Source: Frigididesulfovibrio sp031553235 (lineage in GTDB: Bacteria > Desulfobacterota > Desulfovibrionia > Desulfovibrionales > Desulfovibrionaceae). From it: DNA of 40,151 nucleotides. The notes under the pieces are model-generated. The model was not told where the DNA came from. It did no database searches and worked only from the letters and a program-made list of their open reading frames with translations. Numbering within the stretch: the first letter of the stretch is position 1; each line of letters opens with the position of its first letter. The translations under genes and the position numbers were made by a program. The stretch is from assembly GCA_031553235.1 (NCBI GenBank), contig JAVBLS010000053.1:1-40151 (forward strand). Reading direction: 5' to 3'. Shown here in pieces: positions 7,376-19,601 of the stretch.

Positions 7376-8920
7376 ATGCGCCAATTCGGGGTTCTGCTGC
7401 ACATCACCTCGTTGCCGTCGGCATACGGCATCGGCGATCTGGGGCCGGCGGCGCACGCTTTCGTCAAGGCCTTGGGAACCGCGGGAGCGCGGGTCTGGCA
7501 GTTTCTGCCCACCACACCCACCGCCACGTTCATCGGCAACTCGCCCTATTCCAGCCCGTCGGCCTTTGCGGGCAACCCGCTGTTTATCTCCCCCGAACTG
7601 TTGCTGGAAGACGGGCTGCTCAGCCGGGCGGATCTCGACTGCGTCGGCTGCGGCCTGGGGGACGGCGGCCCGCCCGGGCGGGTGGATTTCGCCAAAGTCA
7701 CAGTGCACCGGGCCATGCTGCTGCGGGCGACCTTTGAACGCAACGCCCACTATTTGACCGACGACGCGGGTTTCACCGCCTTCCGCCGCCGGCATGAGCA
7801 CTGGCTTTTGGACTACGTCCGCTTTGTCACCCTGAAGGAAGAGCACGGCGGCGCGGCCTGGTTTCAGTGGCCCGAGCCGTACAAACGCCGCGCCCCCAAG
7901 GCTCTGGAGCAATGGGATCAACACGCCGCGCGGGCCATGCTGCGGGAAAGCTTCAGCCAATACCTGTTCTTCCGGCAGTGGGAAGAACTGCGCATCCGGG
8001 CGGTCGAGCAAAAGGTCGCGCTCATGGGCGATGTGCCCATCTACGTCACCCACGACAGCGCCGACGTCTGGGCTTCGCCGCAGTGTTACAACCTGGACGC
8101 GGAACTGGAACCCATCAACGTGGCCGGAGTGCCGCCGGACTATTTCAGCGCCACGGGGCAGCGCTGGGGCAACCCCATCTACAAATGGGAGGCCCTGGAG
8201 CGGGACGGCTTTACCTGGTGGAAGCGCCGCCTGGCCCACAATCTGCTTCTGTGCGACATCATCCGTCTGGATCACTTCCGGGGCTTCTGCGGCTATTGGG
8301 AGGTTCCGGCCGAAGAAAAAACCGCCGTCAACGGGCGCTGGAAAAAAGCCCCGGCCCGGGCCTTTCTGGATACGTTGCGCGCAAGCTTCGACTCCCTGCC
8401 CATTGTGGCCGAAGATCTTGGCGTGATCACCGACGACGTGCGCGAAATCATGGAAGCATTCGAATTGCCGGGCATGCACGTGCTCCAGTTCGCCTTCGGC
8501 GGTCAGGAGCCGGCCTTCAACACCGCCGCCCCGCATTTGCAGACCCGGCGTTCGGTGGTCTACACCGGCACCCACGACAACCCTCCCACCCGGCAATGGT
8601 TTGCCGAGGCCGGCGAGGCCGAGCGCCGGGCCTTTCTGCGCTATGTCGGCAGCCGCACAGACGAGGCCGGGGCGGCCGGGCTGCTTATGCGTCTGGCCTT
8701 TGCCTCGCCGGCGGACTCCTGCATCATACCGCTCCAGGACGTTCTGAACCTGGGGGCCGAGGCCCGCATGAACAGGCCCGGTCTGGCCGACGGCAACTGG
8801 GGTTGGCGTTTGAGCCGCGACCTGCAGCCCGAAGACCTGTCGCAGTTGCGCGAACTTGCGGAGATTTACGGCCGCCTGCCTGAGAAGGCCCCCCAAGAGA
8901 CCCTGCCCCCGGAATATTAG
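7376..8920 (+). CDS. malQ: 4-alpha-glucanotransferase (amylomaltase)
   Basis: The 514-aa GH77 enzyme transfers alpha-1,4-glucan segments between maltodextrins or glycogen chains in the cytoplasm. The N-terminal RQFGVLLHITSLPS is the GH77 start. Further motifs are FIGNSPYSSPSAFAGNP, the GDVPIYV block, the nucleophile region RLDHFRGF, the acid/base EDLG in VAEDLGVIT, and GTHDNPPTRQW near the C-terminus. Length is normal for bacterial MalQ. The start at 7376 follows AAAAGGAG. It is flanked by inverted copies of a 101-nt element, so it forms a discrete island between sppA and its own terminator. No other glycogen gene is adjacent. Confidence 0.95.
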   Translation: MRQFGVLLHITSLPSAYGIGDLGPAAHAFVKALGTAGARVWQFLPTTPTATFIGNSPYSSPSAFAGNPLFISPELLLEDGLLSRADLDCVGCGLGDGGPPGRVDFAKVTVHRAMLLRATFERNAHYLTDDAGFTAFRRRHEHWLLDYVRFVTLKEEHGGAAWFQWPEPYKRRAPKALEQWDQHAARAMLRESFSQYLFFRQWEELRIRAVEQKVALMGDVPIYVTHDSADVWASPQCYNLDAELEPINVAGVPPDYFSATGQRWGNPIYKWEALERDGFTWWKRRLAHNLLLCDIIRLDHFRGFCGYWEVPAEEKTAVNGRWKKAPARAFLDTLRASFDSLPIVAEDLGVITDDVREIMEAFELPGMHVLQFAFGGQEPAFNTAAPHLQTRRSVVYTGTHDNPPTRQWFAEAGEAERRAFLRYVGSRTDEAGAAGLLMRLAFASPADSCIIPLQDVLNLGAEARMNRPGLADGNWGWRLSRDLQPEDLSQLRELAEIYGRLPEKAPQETLPPEY

Positions 8921-9034
8921 AGCATTTCACACTTGAAATGCTCGCAAGAATTTGTCGGCAAATCCTTGCCGCCAAATAGACGTAGGCGGGCTTTGCCCGC
9001 CGTTAAGCGACTATTTGAAGCGTAAACTGCTCTA
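8918..9034. repeat. 117-nt TA-bounded palindromic element on the malQ stop codon
   Basis: It runs from TA-GAGCATTTCA, which includes the malQ TAG, to AACTGCTC-TA. The first 24 nt after the TA (8920-8943) form a small palindrome, GAGCATTTCA, 4 nt, TGAAATGCTC, identical to that at 39992-40015. The remaining part is the inverted partner of 7205-7305. The TA at both ends and GAGCA/TGCTC termini are what an IS630/Tc1-mariner-type miniature element would leave. It separates malQ from its terminator at 9044. Confidence 0.85.
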
Positions 9035-9043
9035 GACAGCAGT

Positions 9044-9082
9044 GGCGACGCGAGCATACCGGGCGCGTCGCCGTTCTTTTGT
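9044..9082 (+). terminator. Rho-independent terminator for malQ
   Basis: Stem GGCGACGCG / CGCGTCGCC (9 bp, 11-nt loop) is followed by GTTCTTTTGTT. The malQ coding end and this terminator are now separated by the inserted element. Confidence 0.75.
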
Positions 9083-9102
9083 TCTGCGCGGAAACGTCGG
9101 AA

Positions 9103-10473
9103 TCAGCCGACTGCGTTCAGTTCTTCGAGGGAACGGCCGCTGGTCTCTTCTTCGACAAAAATCAACAGGGGCAAAGGCAGGAGCAGCAACAGGCCGATGA
9201 GCGTGCAGAAGCCGCTCCGGCCGTAAGTGAGCGCCACCCAGTAAAACAACGGCTGGACTGCGACCATGGTGAAGCGGCCGAAGCCCTGGACAAACCCCAC
9301 GGCCGTATTGCGCAGCGCCGTGGGAAAAGACTCGGCCGAGAAGGTGAACAGCACGAAGGTCGCGCCCAACACCGTGGTATAGTGCCCCATACCGAGAACG
9401 ATCAGCAGGGGAGAATTGGGCGGGCAAAAGCCGTAGCCCAGAACAGACAGACCGCAAACGCTGAGAATGAGCAGCAGGGCCGACTTGCGCCCCAGCGAGT
9501 CGCTCAGATAGGCCGACATCAGGCAACCCACGGGCACGGCCAGACACATGATGGAAAAAATGCGTAGGGCCGGCTCAATGCCCAAAGGGTCTTCCAACAG
9601 AATGCCCGGCCAGGTCAGAACCATGAAAATGGCCGGGGTGCAGATGCCCATGAGCGCCAGTTGCAGGAAAAAACGCACCCGATAGCCGGGGCCGCAGAGA
9701 ATCTTCAGAGCTTTGGCGGGCGCCATGTTCTCCACCGGCCGGGCCAGGTGGGACAGGTCGACGTCCTTGCCGGTGAGATCGCGCATCACTTCTTCGGCCT
9801 CGGCAATCCTGCCCTTGCCCACCAGCCAGCGGGGCGACTCCTTGATGAACAGCAGGGCCAGAAAAAAGGTGATCACCCCCACGCCGCCAAAGAGAAAAAT
9901 GTAGCGCCAGGCCTCGGGCGCAATGGGCACCGTGAGGTGTGAAAGTATGGCCACCAGGGGCACGGCCGTAAAGCCCACAGTGGCGACGACGCTTTGCCAT
10001 TTGCCCCGGCTCTCGGCCGGGGTGAGCTCGGCGATGTAGGCGTTGGTGATGACCATCACCGAGAATATGCCGTAACCGGTCACGCTCCGGGCCAAGACAA
10101 AGGCTGGAAAGCCCGTGACCAGCCCGTTGACGAAGCTGCCCACGGAAAAAATCAGCAGGGAAATCATCAAAATACGCCGCCGACCCCAGCGATCCGAGAG
10201 AATGCCGGTGACAAAGGCCCCGAGCCCCTGGCCTAGGAAAAAAAACACGGCCACAATGCAGACTATCCGGTAGGCGCCGGGGGTATCCGGGGCAAGGCCG
10301 CGGGCAAAGGATGGGGCAAGGAAACAAAAATTCCAGTTGCAGAACTGCTGAAAGAAATAAAACAGCATGAGCATGAAGAACAACAGCTTCTGGGCCTCGG
10401 TGACCGGCAGGCCGTCGAAGTAGTTGTTCTTGAAGCGCCCCTGCACCGCGCCGTTTTCGTCCGCGTCGCCCAT
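9103..10473 (-). CDS. MFS transporter, sugar-porter/metabolite symporter-like
   Basis: The 456-aa protein has about 12 transmembrane segments. The MFS loop 2-3 motif appears as SDRWGRRRILM, is repeated in the second half as SDSLGRKSALL, and the central loop carries ESPRWLVGKGRIAEAEEVM. This last block is typical of sugar porters and related metabolite:H+ symporters. The N-terminal cytoplasmic tail is about 30 residues. AAGGAAC precedes the start. It lies 16 nt downstream of the hybrid histidine kinase on the same strand, so the two are very likely one transcription unit and the kinase may sense conditions related to the cargo. The substrate cannot be assigned. Confidence 0.88.
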   Translation of the reverse strand: MGDADENGAVQGRFKNNYFDGLPVTEAQKLLFFMLMLFYFFQQFCNWNFCFLAPSFARGLAPDTPGAYRIVCIVAVFFFLGQGLGAFVTGILSDRWGRRRILMISLLIFSVGSFVNGLVTGFPAFVLARSVTGYGIFSVMVITNAYIAELTPAESRGKWQSVVATVGFTAVPLVAILSHLTVPIAPEAWRYIFLFGGVGVITFFLALLFIKESPRWLVGKGRIAEAEEVMRDLTGKDVDLSHLARPVENMAPAKALKILCGPGYRVRFFLQLALMGICTPAIFMVLTWPGILLEDPLGIEPALRIFSIMCLAVPVGCLMSAYLSDSLGRKSALLLILSVCGLSVLGYGFCPPNSPLLIVLGMGHYTTVLGATFVLFTFSAESFPTALRNTAVGFVQGFGRFTMVAVQPLFYWVALTYGRSGFCTLIGLLLLLPLPLLIFVEEETSGRSLEELNAVG

Positions 10474-10489
10474 GCCTGTTCCTTTTTAT

Positions 10490-13783
<3,294 letters not shown>

Positions 13784-14204
13784 AACGCCACCTTTCGGAC
13801 GCGACACGCCGGAATTACCGGCGCGGGACACGGCTCACGCCGCCGTCGTGTGCACCACACGATAACCGTATCGCAATATTTTATAAAAGACAAACAATAT
13901 TATTTATTTTTAAATTTCCAGTTTCTACGGCACTGATACGTATCTTTACAAATATATTGCAACACACGGATATGTATTCCAATGTAAAGAAAATTCCCTG
14001 TGTCGTATACGTGAAAACAATACCATTATCGTTCTTTTATTCCTGACGCCGCATACACCGGTTGGGCGCGCATCTTTATGCACGATATTGAAATCCGTTC
14101 TCAAAACACTTGCCCGAACCACGGAGGATGTGTAGATTTCAGCAGGACGATTTCACCTGAAATTGCCGATGAAACCATATGTCCGGCTGACTACCGAGGA
14201 CTTC
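13784..14204. promoter_or_regulatory. 421-nt AT-rich divergent intergenic region (kinase / copA)
   Basis: No gene is seen here. The central part (about 13870-14040) is far more AT-rich than the surroundings and must hold the divergent promoters. Two symmetric sites are visible. The first is loose: CACACGGATATG near 13974 against TGTGTCGTATACGTG near 13999. The second is ATTTCA-CC-TGAAAT at 14150-14163, about 41 nt before the copA start, a plausible operator. Promoter boxes could not be assigned with confidence. Confidence 0.4.
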
Positions 14205-16643
14205 ATGCAGCGAAACAAAATCGAATTTGCCGTGGGCGGCATGCACTGCGCCGCCTGCTCGGCGCGTATCGAGCGGGTACTCGGAAACATGCCCGAGGTG
14301 GCTGAGGTCTCCGTGAATCTGCCCCTTGGCCGGGCCGTGGTCGTGCCCGCCCCGGGTGTGGAGCAGGCCGCCCTGATCCCGGAAATCGTCCAAACCGTCG
14401 AACGGCTCGGCTTTACCGCCCGGCCGGAGGAAGCCGGCGGCGACGCGGCTTCGGCCGCCGCACGCTGGGAAGCGCATCAAAAAGAAGAAGACGCCGAGCT
14501 TGCGGACCGGCGCCGCGATCTTGCTCCAGCCCTGATCTGCACCCTGCTGCTGCTCTATCTGGCCATGGGCGAGATGATCGGCCTGCCGGGGCCCGCCCCA
14601 CTCTCCCCTGCCGCGCACCCGGCCCGCTTTGCCCTGGCCCAGTTGCTGCTCTGCCTGCCGGTGCTCTGGTCCGGCAGACGTTTCTACCTGCGGGGCCTGC
14701 CCGCTTTGTTTCGCAAAAGCCCGAACATGGACACCCTGGTGGCCCTGGGCACGGGCGCGGCCTTTTTGTTCAGCTTCTGGAACACCCTGGCCGAACTCGT
14801 GCCCGGCTGGGCCCCTTTGGGCGACGGTTCTTCGGCCGTGCTCATGGAGCACATGGGCCGGGCCGAAGCCTGGGCCTCGGGCGAGGGTATTCTGGCCGCG
14901 CTTTTCGGCGCCGGGCACGCGGCCCACGGGCCTGAACTGTATTATGAATCCGCCGCCGTGGTCATCGCCCTGGTTTCCCTGGGCAAGTATCTGGAGATCC
15001 GTTCCCGCAGACGCGCTTCCGAAGCCCTGAAGAGCCTACTCGACCTCACGCCCGAAACGGCCCTGCTCCTGGCCGGACCGGACGAAAACGCCGCGCGCAA
15101 AGAGGTGCCGGTGGCCGCCCTGGCCCCCGGCGACACGGTCCTGGTGCGCCCCGGCGGGCGGGTTCCCGTGGACGGCATGGTGCTTTCCGGCTCCTCGCAT
15201 GTGGATGAATCCATGCTCAGCGGCGAAAGCATGCCGGTGACCAAGAACCCCGGCGATCCCCTGGCCGGCGGCACCATAAACCAGAACAGCGCCCTGGTCA
15301 TGCGCGTGGAGCGCGTGGGTGCCGACACCGTGCTGGCCCGCATCGTCCGTCTGGTGCAGGAGGCCCAGGCCGCCAAGGCTCCCATTGCCGGCCTGGCCGA
15401 CCAGGTCAGCCTCTGGTTTGTGCCGGCCGTGATTGCCTGTGCCCTGCCCGCCGGCCTGTTCTGGTGGTGGTACGGCCAAGATGTCGCCTTTGCCCTGCGC
15501 GTGCTTGTGGGCGTTCTGGTCATCGCCTGCCCCTGCGCCATGGGCCTGGCCACGCCCATGGCGATCATGGTGGGCACCGGCCGCGGCGCCCAGCTCGGCG
15601 TGCTCTTCAAAAACGGCACCGCCCTGGAACATGCCGCCCGCCTGACGGTCATGGTCTTTGACAAGACCGGCACCCTGACCGAGGGCCGACCGGCGGTCAC
15701 CGATCTCGTCCTGCTCGACGCCGAGGCCCGCCCCAAGCCCACGGCCAACCCCGGCACCGCCCTGCAGCTCGCGGCCTCGCTGGAAAATGCCTCGGAGCAC
15801 CCCCTGGCCAGGGCCGTATTGCGTCGGGCCGAAGAGGCCGGCCTGACCGCGCCGGCACCCATTGAATTCACCGCCCTGCCCGGCCGCGGCGTGGCGGGCC
15901 TTGTGCCCCTCGCTTCCGGACCGGTTCAGGCGGTCATCGGCAACCTGGCCCTGGCCCGCGAGCGCCTGGCCGGAAACGAAGCCGTCATTGCCCGCCTGGA
16001 AGAAACAGCCGGCGCCCTGGCCGCCCAGGCCAAAACCCCCATCGTGCTGTTGTGCGAGGATCGCCCCCTGGCTCTCCTGGCCGTGGCCGATCCCATCAGG
16101 CCGGAAGCCCCGGCAGTGCTCCGCCGGCTGGAAGCCCTGCAGATCACCCCGGTCATGCTCAGCGGCGACAACGAAGCCACTGCCCGGGCCGTGGCCGGGA
16201 GCCTGGGCATTTCCCGGGTCACGGCCGAGGTATTGCCCGACCAGAAGGAAAGCGTGATCCGCATACTCCAGGCCAAAGGCGAAGTTGTGGGCATGGTCGG
16301 CGACGGCATCAACGATGCCCCGGCCCTGGCCCGGGCCGACGTGGGCATGGCCGTGGCCGAGGGTATCGACGTGGCCGTCGAAACCGGCGACGTCGTGCTG
16401 ATGCGCAAAGGCCTCGAGGCCTTGCCCGACGCCCTGGGGCTCAGCCGCGCCGTGCTCCGCAACATCCGCCAGAATCTCTTCTGGGCCTTCGGCTACAACA
16501 TCGTCGGCATCCCCTTTGCCGCCGGCGTGTTCTTCTACTTCGGCGGGCCCGCCCTCTCGCCCATGCTGGCCGGTGCCGCCATGGCCCTCAGCTCCGTCTC
16601 CGTCGTCTCCAACGCTCTACGCCTGCGCTTTTACCGAGGGTAA
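14205..16643 (+). CDS. copA: Copper-exporting P1B-type ATPase
   Basis: The 812-aa pump moves Cu(I) out of the cytoplasm. It has one N-terminal heavy-metal domain with GMHCAAC (C15, C18), an A-domain with SMLSGESMPV, the CPC transmembrane motif (442-444), phosphorylation site D486 in DKTGTLTEG, the nucleotide-domain segment SEHPLA, and the hinge GDGINDAPAL. The last helices carry FGYN and MALSSVSVVSNA, the copper signature of P1B-1. The loop between TM3 and TM4 (about 196-247) is unusually long and holds several His/Met residues. The ATG at 14205 has GAGG 5 nt upstream; an in-frame ATG at 14169 would add 12 residues. No copper chaperone or regulator gene is adjacent. Confidence 0.95.
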   Translation: MQRNKIEFAVGGMHCAACSARIERVLGNMPEVAEVSVNLPLGRAVVVPAPGVEQAALIPEIVQTVERLGFTARPEEAGGDAASAAARWEAHQKEEDAELADRRRDLAPALICTLLLLYLAMGEMIGLPGPAPLSPAAHPARFALAQLLLCLPVLWSGRRFYLRGLPALFRKSPNMDTLVALGTGAAFLFSFWNTLAELVPGWAPLGDGSSAVLMEHMGRAEAWASGEGILAALFGAGHAAHGPELYYESAAVVIALVSLGKYLEIRSRRRASEALKSLLDLTPETALLLAGPDENAARKEVPVAALAPGDTVLVRPGGRVPVDGMVLSGSSHVDESMLSGESMPVTKNPGDPLAGGTINQNSALVMRVERVGADTVLARIVRLVQEAQAAKAPIAGLADQVSLWFVPAVIACALPAGLFWWWYGQDVAFALRVLVGVLVIACPCAMGLATPMAIMVGTGRGAQLGVLFKNGTALEHAARLTVMVFDKTGTLTEGRPAVTDLVLLDAEARPKPTANPGTALQLAASLENASEHPLARAVLRRAEEAGLTAPAPIEFTALPGRGVAGLVPLASGPVQAVIGNLALARERLAGNEAVIARLEETAGALAAQAKTPIVLLCEDRPLALLAVADPIRPEAPAVLRRLEALQITPVMLSGDNEATARAVAGSLGISRVTAEVLPDQKESVIRILQAKGEVVGMVGDGINDAPALARADVGMAVAEGIDVAVETGDVVLMRKGLEALPDALGLSRAVLRNIRQNLFWAFGYNIVGIPFAAGVFFYFGGPALSPMLAGAAMALSSVSVVSNALRLRFYRG

Positions 16644-16673
16644 GGAAACGCCTTAAGAATAAGGTCGCTCCAG

Positions 16674-16872
16674 ATGGACAAAAAAAAAATCTTGAAACAG
16701 TCGTTGCTCTGCGCCACGAACTGCACAGCCGGCCGGAACTTTCCGAACAGGAAACCCGGACCCCAAAACGGCTGTCGGTGACCGCCCGCCCATTCACGCG
16801 GCTGCATACGGTTTTCCGAATGCAATCATTGAGCCCACAGTGGAAATCTTCAAAGGGCTGATCGGCAGGTAA
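16674..16872 (+). pseudogene. Remnant of an M20-type amidohydrolase gene
   Basis: An ATG at 16674 is followed by a run of 10 A. One frame after the run (from 16691) reads LETVVALRHELHSRPELSEQ, very like the start of M20 amidohydrolases (LRRELHxxPELSxxE). The ATG is not in that frame, so the A-run has slipped. The similarity ends after about 28 codons. A different frame reads AAYGFPNAIIEPTVEIFKG and ends LIGR-stop at 16872, which looks like a protein C-terminus. The middle of the gene appears deleted. The N-terminal identification is by eye, and the C-terminal piece is not recognised. Confidence 0.55.
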
Positions 16873-16875
16873 TAA

Positions 16876-16905
16876 GGGTGCCGCACGCTCTGCCGTGCGG
16901 CACCC
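16876..16905. terminator. Strong hairpin terminator between convergent units
   Basis: A perfect 12-bp stem GGGTGCCGCACG / CGTGCGGCACCC has a 6-nt loop, followed by TTTG on the plus side and CTTATTA on the minus side. It lies between the copA/remnant end and the TRAP permease stop, so it probably serves both strands. Confidence 0.75.
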
Positions 16906-16926
16906 TTTGCGCATCCGGGAATTACC

Positions 16927-19506
16927 TCACGCCGCCGGCGCGAGTTCTCGGCGGCGGGCGCGGCGTTGGTTGAGGTAGACCAGAATGAAGAGGACCAGCC
17001 CGGGGATGCTGAAGAACGCCTTGCCCGGCCGGTTTTCGTCCGGCATGAGGATGCCTTCGACGGTATGGTCGTCGGCAATGTCCAGGCCGAGTTTTTCGGC
17101 CCGGCTGTTGGGCGCTATGTCGGCCACGACCAAGGCGTCACCCTGGCGCTCGAGGGTCAAGCCGGACTCGTAAAGGCGATCGGCGGCGGAGCCGGTGCCG
17201 CCGGCGGACAGGGCGATGACGCGGTCGCGGGGCTTGCCGTCGATTTCGGAATGGACCTTCAGGCGCATGGTGCCGTCTTTCGGTAAAGAGGCAATGGTTT
17301 GCTCAACCTGGGAGGCAGGCAGTTCAAGATAGGGCGGGAAGAAGTAATCTTGGGTGATGCCTGGCCGGAAGAGAAACATCATGCTGACAACCAGCAGAAC
17401 CACTTCCCACCAGCGGGTGTGGGTGAGCATGAAGCGCTGGAGGGCCGAGGCAAAAGCCATGCAGGCCAAGGCGGCGGTCAGGAGCACCCAGAGCAGGTGC
17501 GGTATGGACCGGATGCCGATGAGCAGAATCTCGGGGTTGAAGAGAAAAACAAAGGGCAGAACGGCCGTGCGCATCTCGTAAATGAAGCCCTGCACGCCGG
17601 TGCGGAAAGGATCGCCGCCCGAGATGCCTGCCGCGGCGAAGGCGGCCAGGGCCACGGGCGGGGTGGCGTCGGCCATGACCCCGAAGTAGAGACAGAACAG
17701 GTGCACGGCCACCAGGGGCACAGCCAGGCCGTGCGCGCCGCTGAGGTTGTAAATCACCGGGGCCAGCAGCGTGGAGACGATGATGTAGTTGGCCGTGGTG
17801 GGCAGGCCCATGCCGAGAATGATCGACAACAGGGCGGTCATGAACAGCACAATGGTCAGGGAGCCCATGGAAATGGCCTCGACCACCGAGGCCAGGGCCT
17901 GGCCCACTCCGGTCAGGCTGACGGCGCCCACGACGATGCCGGCGCTGGCCGTGGCCAGAGCGATGCCCACCATGTTCCGGCCGCCGGCCGTGAGGGCTTC
18001 GAGCAACAGGGCACAGGCCCGGTGAAAGGCCGGAACCATGGGCTGCTTGCGCAGTAAAGCCACCAGGGGCCGGTGGGTGAGCAGGATGGCGATCATGAAG
18101 GCACAGGCGTAAAAAGCGGCCAGGCCCGGCGACATCTCGAAGATCATCAGACACCAGACCAGCACCGCGATGGGAATGAGAAAGTGCAGGCCGGAGACCA
18201 GGATCGGTCGCACGGCAGGCAAATGCATCAGGGCATCTTCGTCGGTATGCTTGGGTAGGTCCGGCTGACGGGCCGAGATCATCACCAGAACCAGGTAGGC
18301 GGCCAGCAGCAGCAGGCCGAAAACGGCCCAGGCGGCACCGCCGAACACGGCCGGAATCCAGGCCATCAGGTAATGAAGGGTCCCGATGATCACCACCAGC
18401 AACGAGAGGGTCAGGCCCCAGCCGATCAACCGGGCCTTGAAGGGCGTAGTGCGTTCCAGGCCCTTCATGCCGAGCTTGCAGGCCTCAAGGTGCACGATGT
18501 AGAGCAGTGAGCCGTAGGCCAGCAGGGCCGGCACAAAGGCGTGCTTGATCAGCTCGGAATACGGCATGTTGATGTATTCGACCATCAAAAAGGCGGCCGC
18601 GCCCATGACCGGCGGCATGATCTGCCCGTTGGAGCCGGCCGCGACCTCGACGGCCCCGGCCTTTTCGGCCGAGAAACCGACCTTTTTCATCAGCATGATG
18701 GTCACCGGGCCGCAGGTCAACACGTTGGCGATGGACGAACCGGAGATGAGCCCGTGCAGGCCCGAGGCCACCACCGCCGCCTTGGCCGGGCCGCCGCGCA
18801 GATGCCCGAGCAGGGAAAAGGACAGCGAGGTTAGATAGTCGCCCGCGCCGGCCCGCTCAAGCAGGGCGCCGAACAGCACGTAAAGAAAGACGAAGCTGGT
18901 GGAAACCCCGAGCGGCACGCCGAACACGCCTTCGGAGGTGAGCCAGAACTGCGAGGCCGCGCGCGAGAGCGAGGCCCCCTTGTGGGCGATCAGATCCGGC
19001 ATGTGGGGGCCGGCAAAGACATAGGTGAGAAAAACAATGGCCACGATGGTCATGGGCAGGCCCATGACCCGCCGGGTGGCTTCCAGCAGCAGGCTCACCC
19101 CCACGCAGGCCACGGCAATGTCCTGCGGCGCGGGAATGCCCGCGCGGGTGACCAGGGAACCTTGGAAAAGATACAAATATGCGGAGCAGAAGGCCGCGAG
19201 CAGCGCCAGACCCCAGTCGTAAAAGGGAACGGGATCGCGGCTTTTGCGCCGTAAAATTGGAAAGCCGATATAGGCTAGAAACACGGCAAAAGACAGGTGG
19301 ATGCAGCGTGTGGCCGTGTCGTTGAACACCCCGATGCCCAGGGAATAGGGGATGGGAGAAACGATCCAGAGCTGAAACAACGACCAGATGAACGGCACCA
19401 CCAGGCAGACGGCCCGAGGAATGCCCTTGAGCCTGGTCCGGCCGGTTTCCTTTTCCAAAACTTTCTGGATTAATTGGCTGTTGTCCTGCTCAACCGACGG
19501 GGCCAT
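16927..19506 (-). CDS. TRAP transporter fused permease (4TM/12TM)
   Basis: The 859-aa membrane protein fuses the small DctQ-like (about residues 25-160) and large DctM-like (about 160-640) permease subunits, as in the TRAP-TAXI class. Characteristic segments are FAGPHMPDLIAHKG and SGSSIANVLTCGPVTI. Others are EVAAGSNGQIMPPVMGAAAF and LGMGLPTTANYII, both conserved in DctM proteins. The C-terminal ~180 residues carry more helices and a soluble tail of the DUF3394 kind (RPGITQDYFFPPY). A GAGGAGG box lies 4 nt before the ATG. Together with the TAXI binding protein upstream it forms a sodium-coupled solute importer. The substrate is not predictable; TAXI systems often take dicarboxylates or amino acids. 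Confidence 0.93.
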   Translation of the reverse strand: MAPSVEQDNSQLIQKVLEKETGRTRLKGIPRAVCLVVPFIWSLFQLWIVSPIPYSLGIGVFNDTATRCIHLSFAVFLAYIGFPILRRKSRDPVPFYDWGLALLAAFCSAYLYLFQGSLVTRAGIPAPQDIAVACVGVSLLLEATRRVMGLPMTIVAIVFLTYVFAGPHMPDLIAHKGASLSRAASQFWLTSEGVFGVPLGVSTSFVFLYVLFGALLERAGAGDYLTSLSFSLLGHLRGGPAKAAVVASGLHGLISGSSIANVLTCGPVTIMLMKKVGFSAEKAGAVEVAAGSNGQIMPPVMGAAAFLMVEYINMPYSELIKHAFVPALLAYGSLLYIVHLEACKLGMKGLERTTPFKARLIGWGLTLSLLVVIIGTLHYLMAWIPAVFGGAAWAVFGLLLLAAYLVLVMISARQPDLPKHTDEDALMHLPAVRPILVSGLHFLIPIAVLVWCLMIFEMSPGLAAFYACAFMIAILLTHRPLVALLRKQPMVPAFHRACALLLEALTAGGRNMVGIALATASAGIVVGAVSLTGVGQALASVVEAISMGSLTIVLFMTALLSIILGMGLPTTANYIIVSTLLAPVIYNLSGAHGLAVPLVAVHLFCLYFGVMADATPPVALAAFAAAGISGGDPFRTGVQGFIYEMRTAVLPFVFLFNPEILLIGIRSIPHLLWVLLTAALACMAFASALQRFMLTHTRWWEVVLLVVSMMFLFRPGITQDYFFPPYLELPASQVEQTIASLPKDGTMRLKVHSEIDGKPRDRVIALSAGGTGSAADRLYESGLTLERQGDALVVADIAPNSRAEKLGLDIADDHTVEGILMPDENRPGKAFFSIPGLVLFILVYLNQRRARRRELAPAA

Positions 19507-19549
19507 GCAACCTCCTCATACATACAAATATATATACTTACTGATACAA

Positions 19550-19584
19550 GCCGCCCCGGAGGAGCGCGGCTCTTCCGGGGCGGC
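19550..19584 (-). terminator. Intercistronic hairpin between TAXI protein and TRAP permease
   Basis: Stem GCCGCCCCGGA / TCCGGGGCGGC (11 bp) lies 17 nt past the binding-protein stop and before the permease start. Such hairpins commonly give more binding protein than permease by partial termination or by protecting the upstream message. Confidence 0.6.
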
Positions 19585-19601
19585 GTCCCACTCGCGGGCG
19601 G

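Noticed and set aside
16663..16672. GTCGCTCC next to the amidohydrolase remnant, matching the start of the CRISPR repeat
   Set aside because: Only eight bases match and there is no palindrome or ATTGAAAC; chance in GC-rich DNA.
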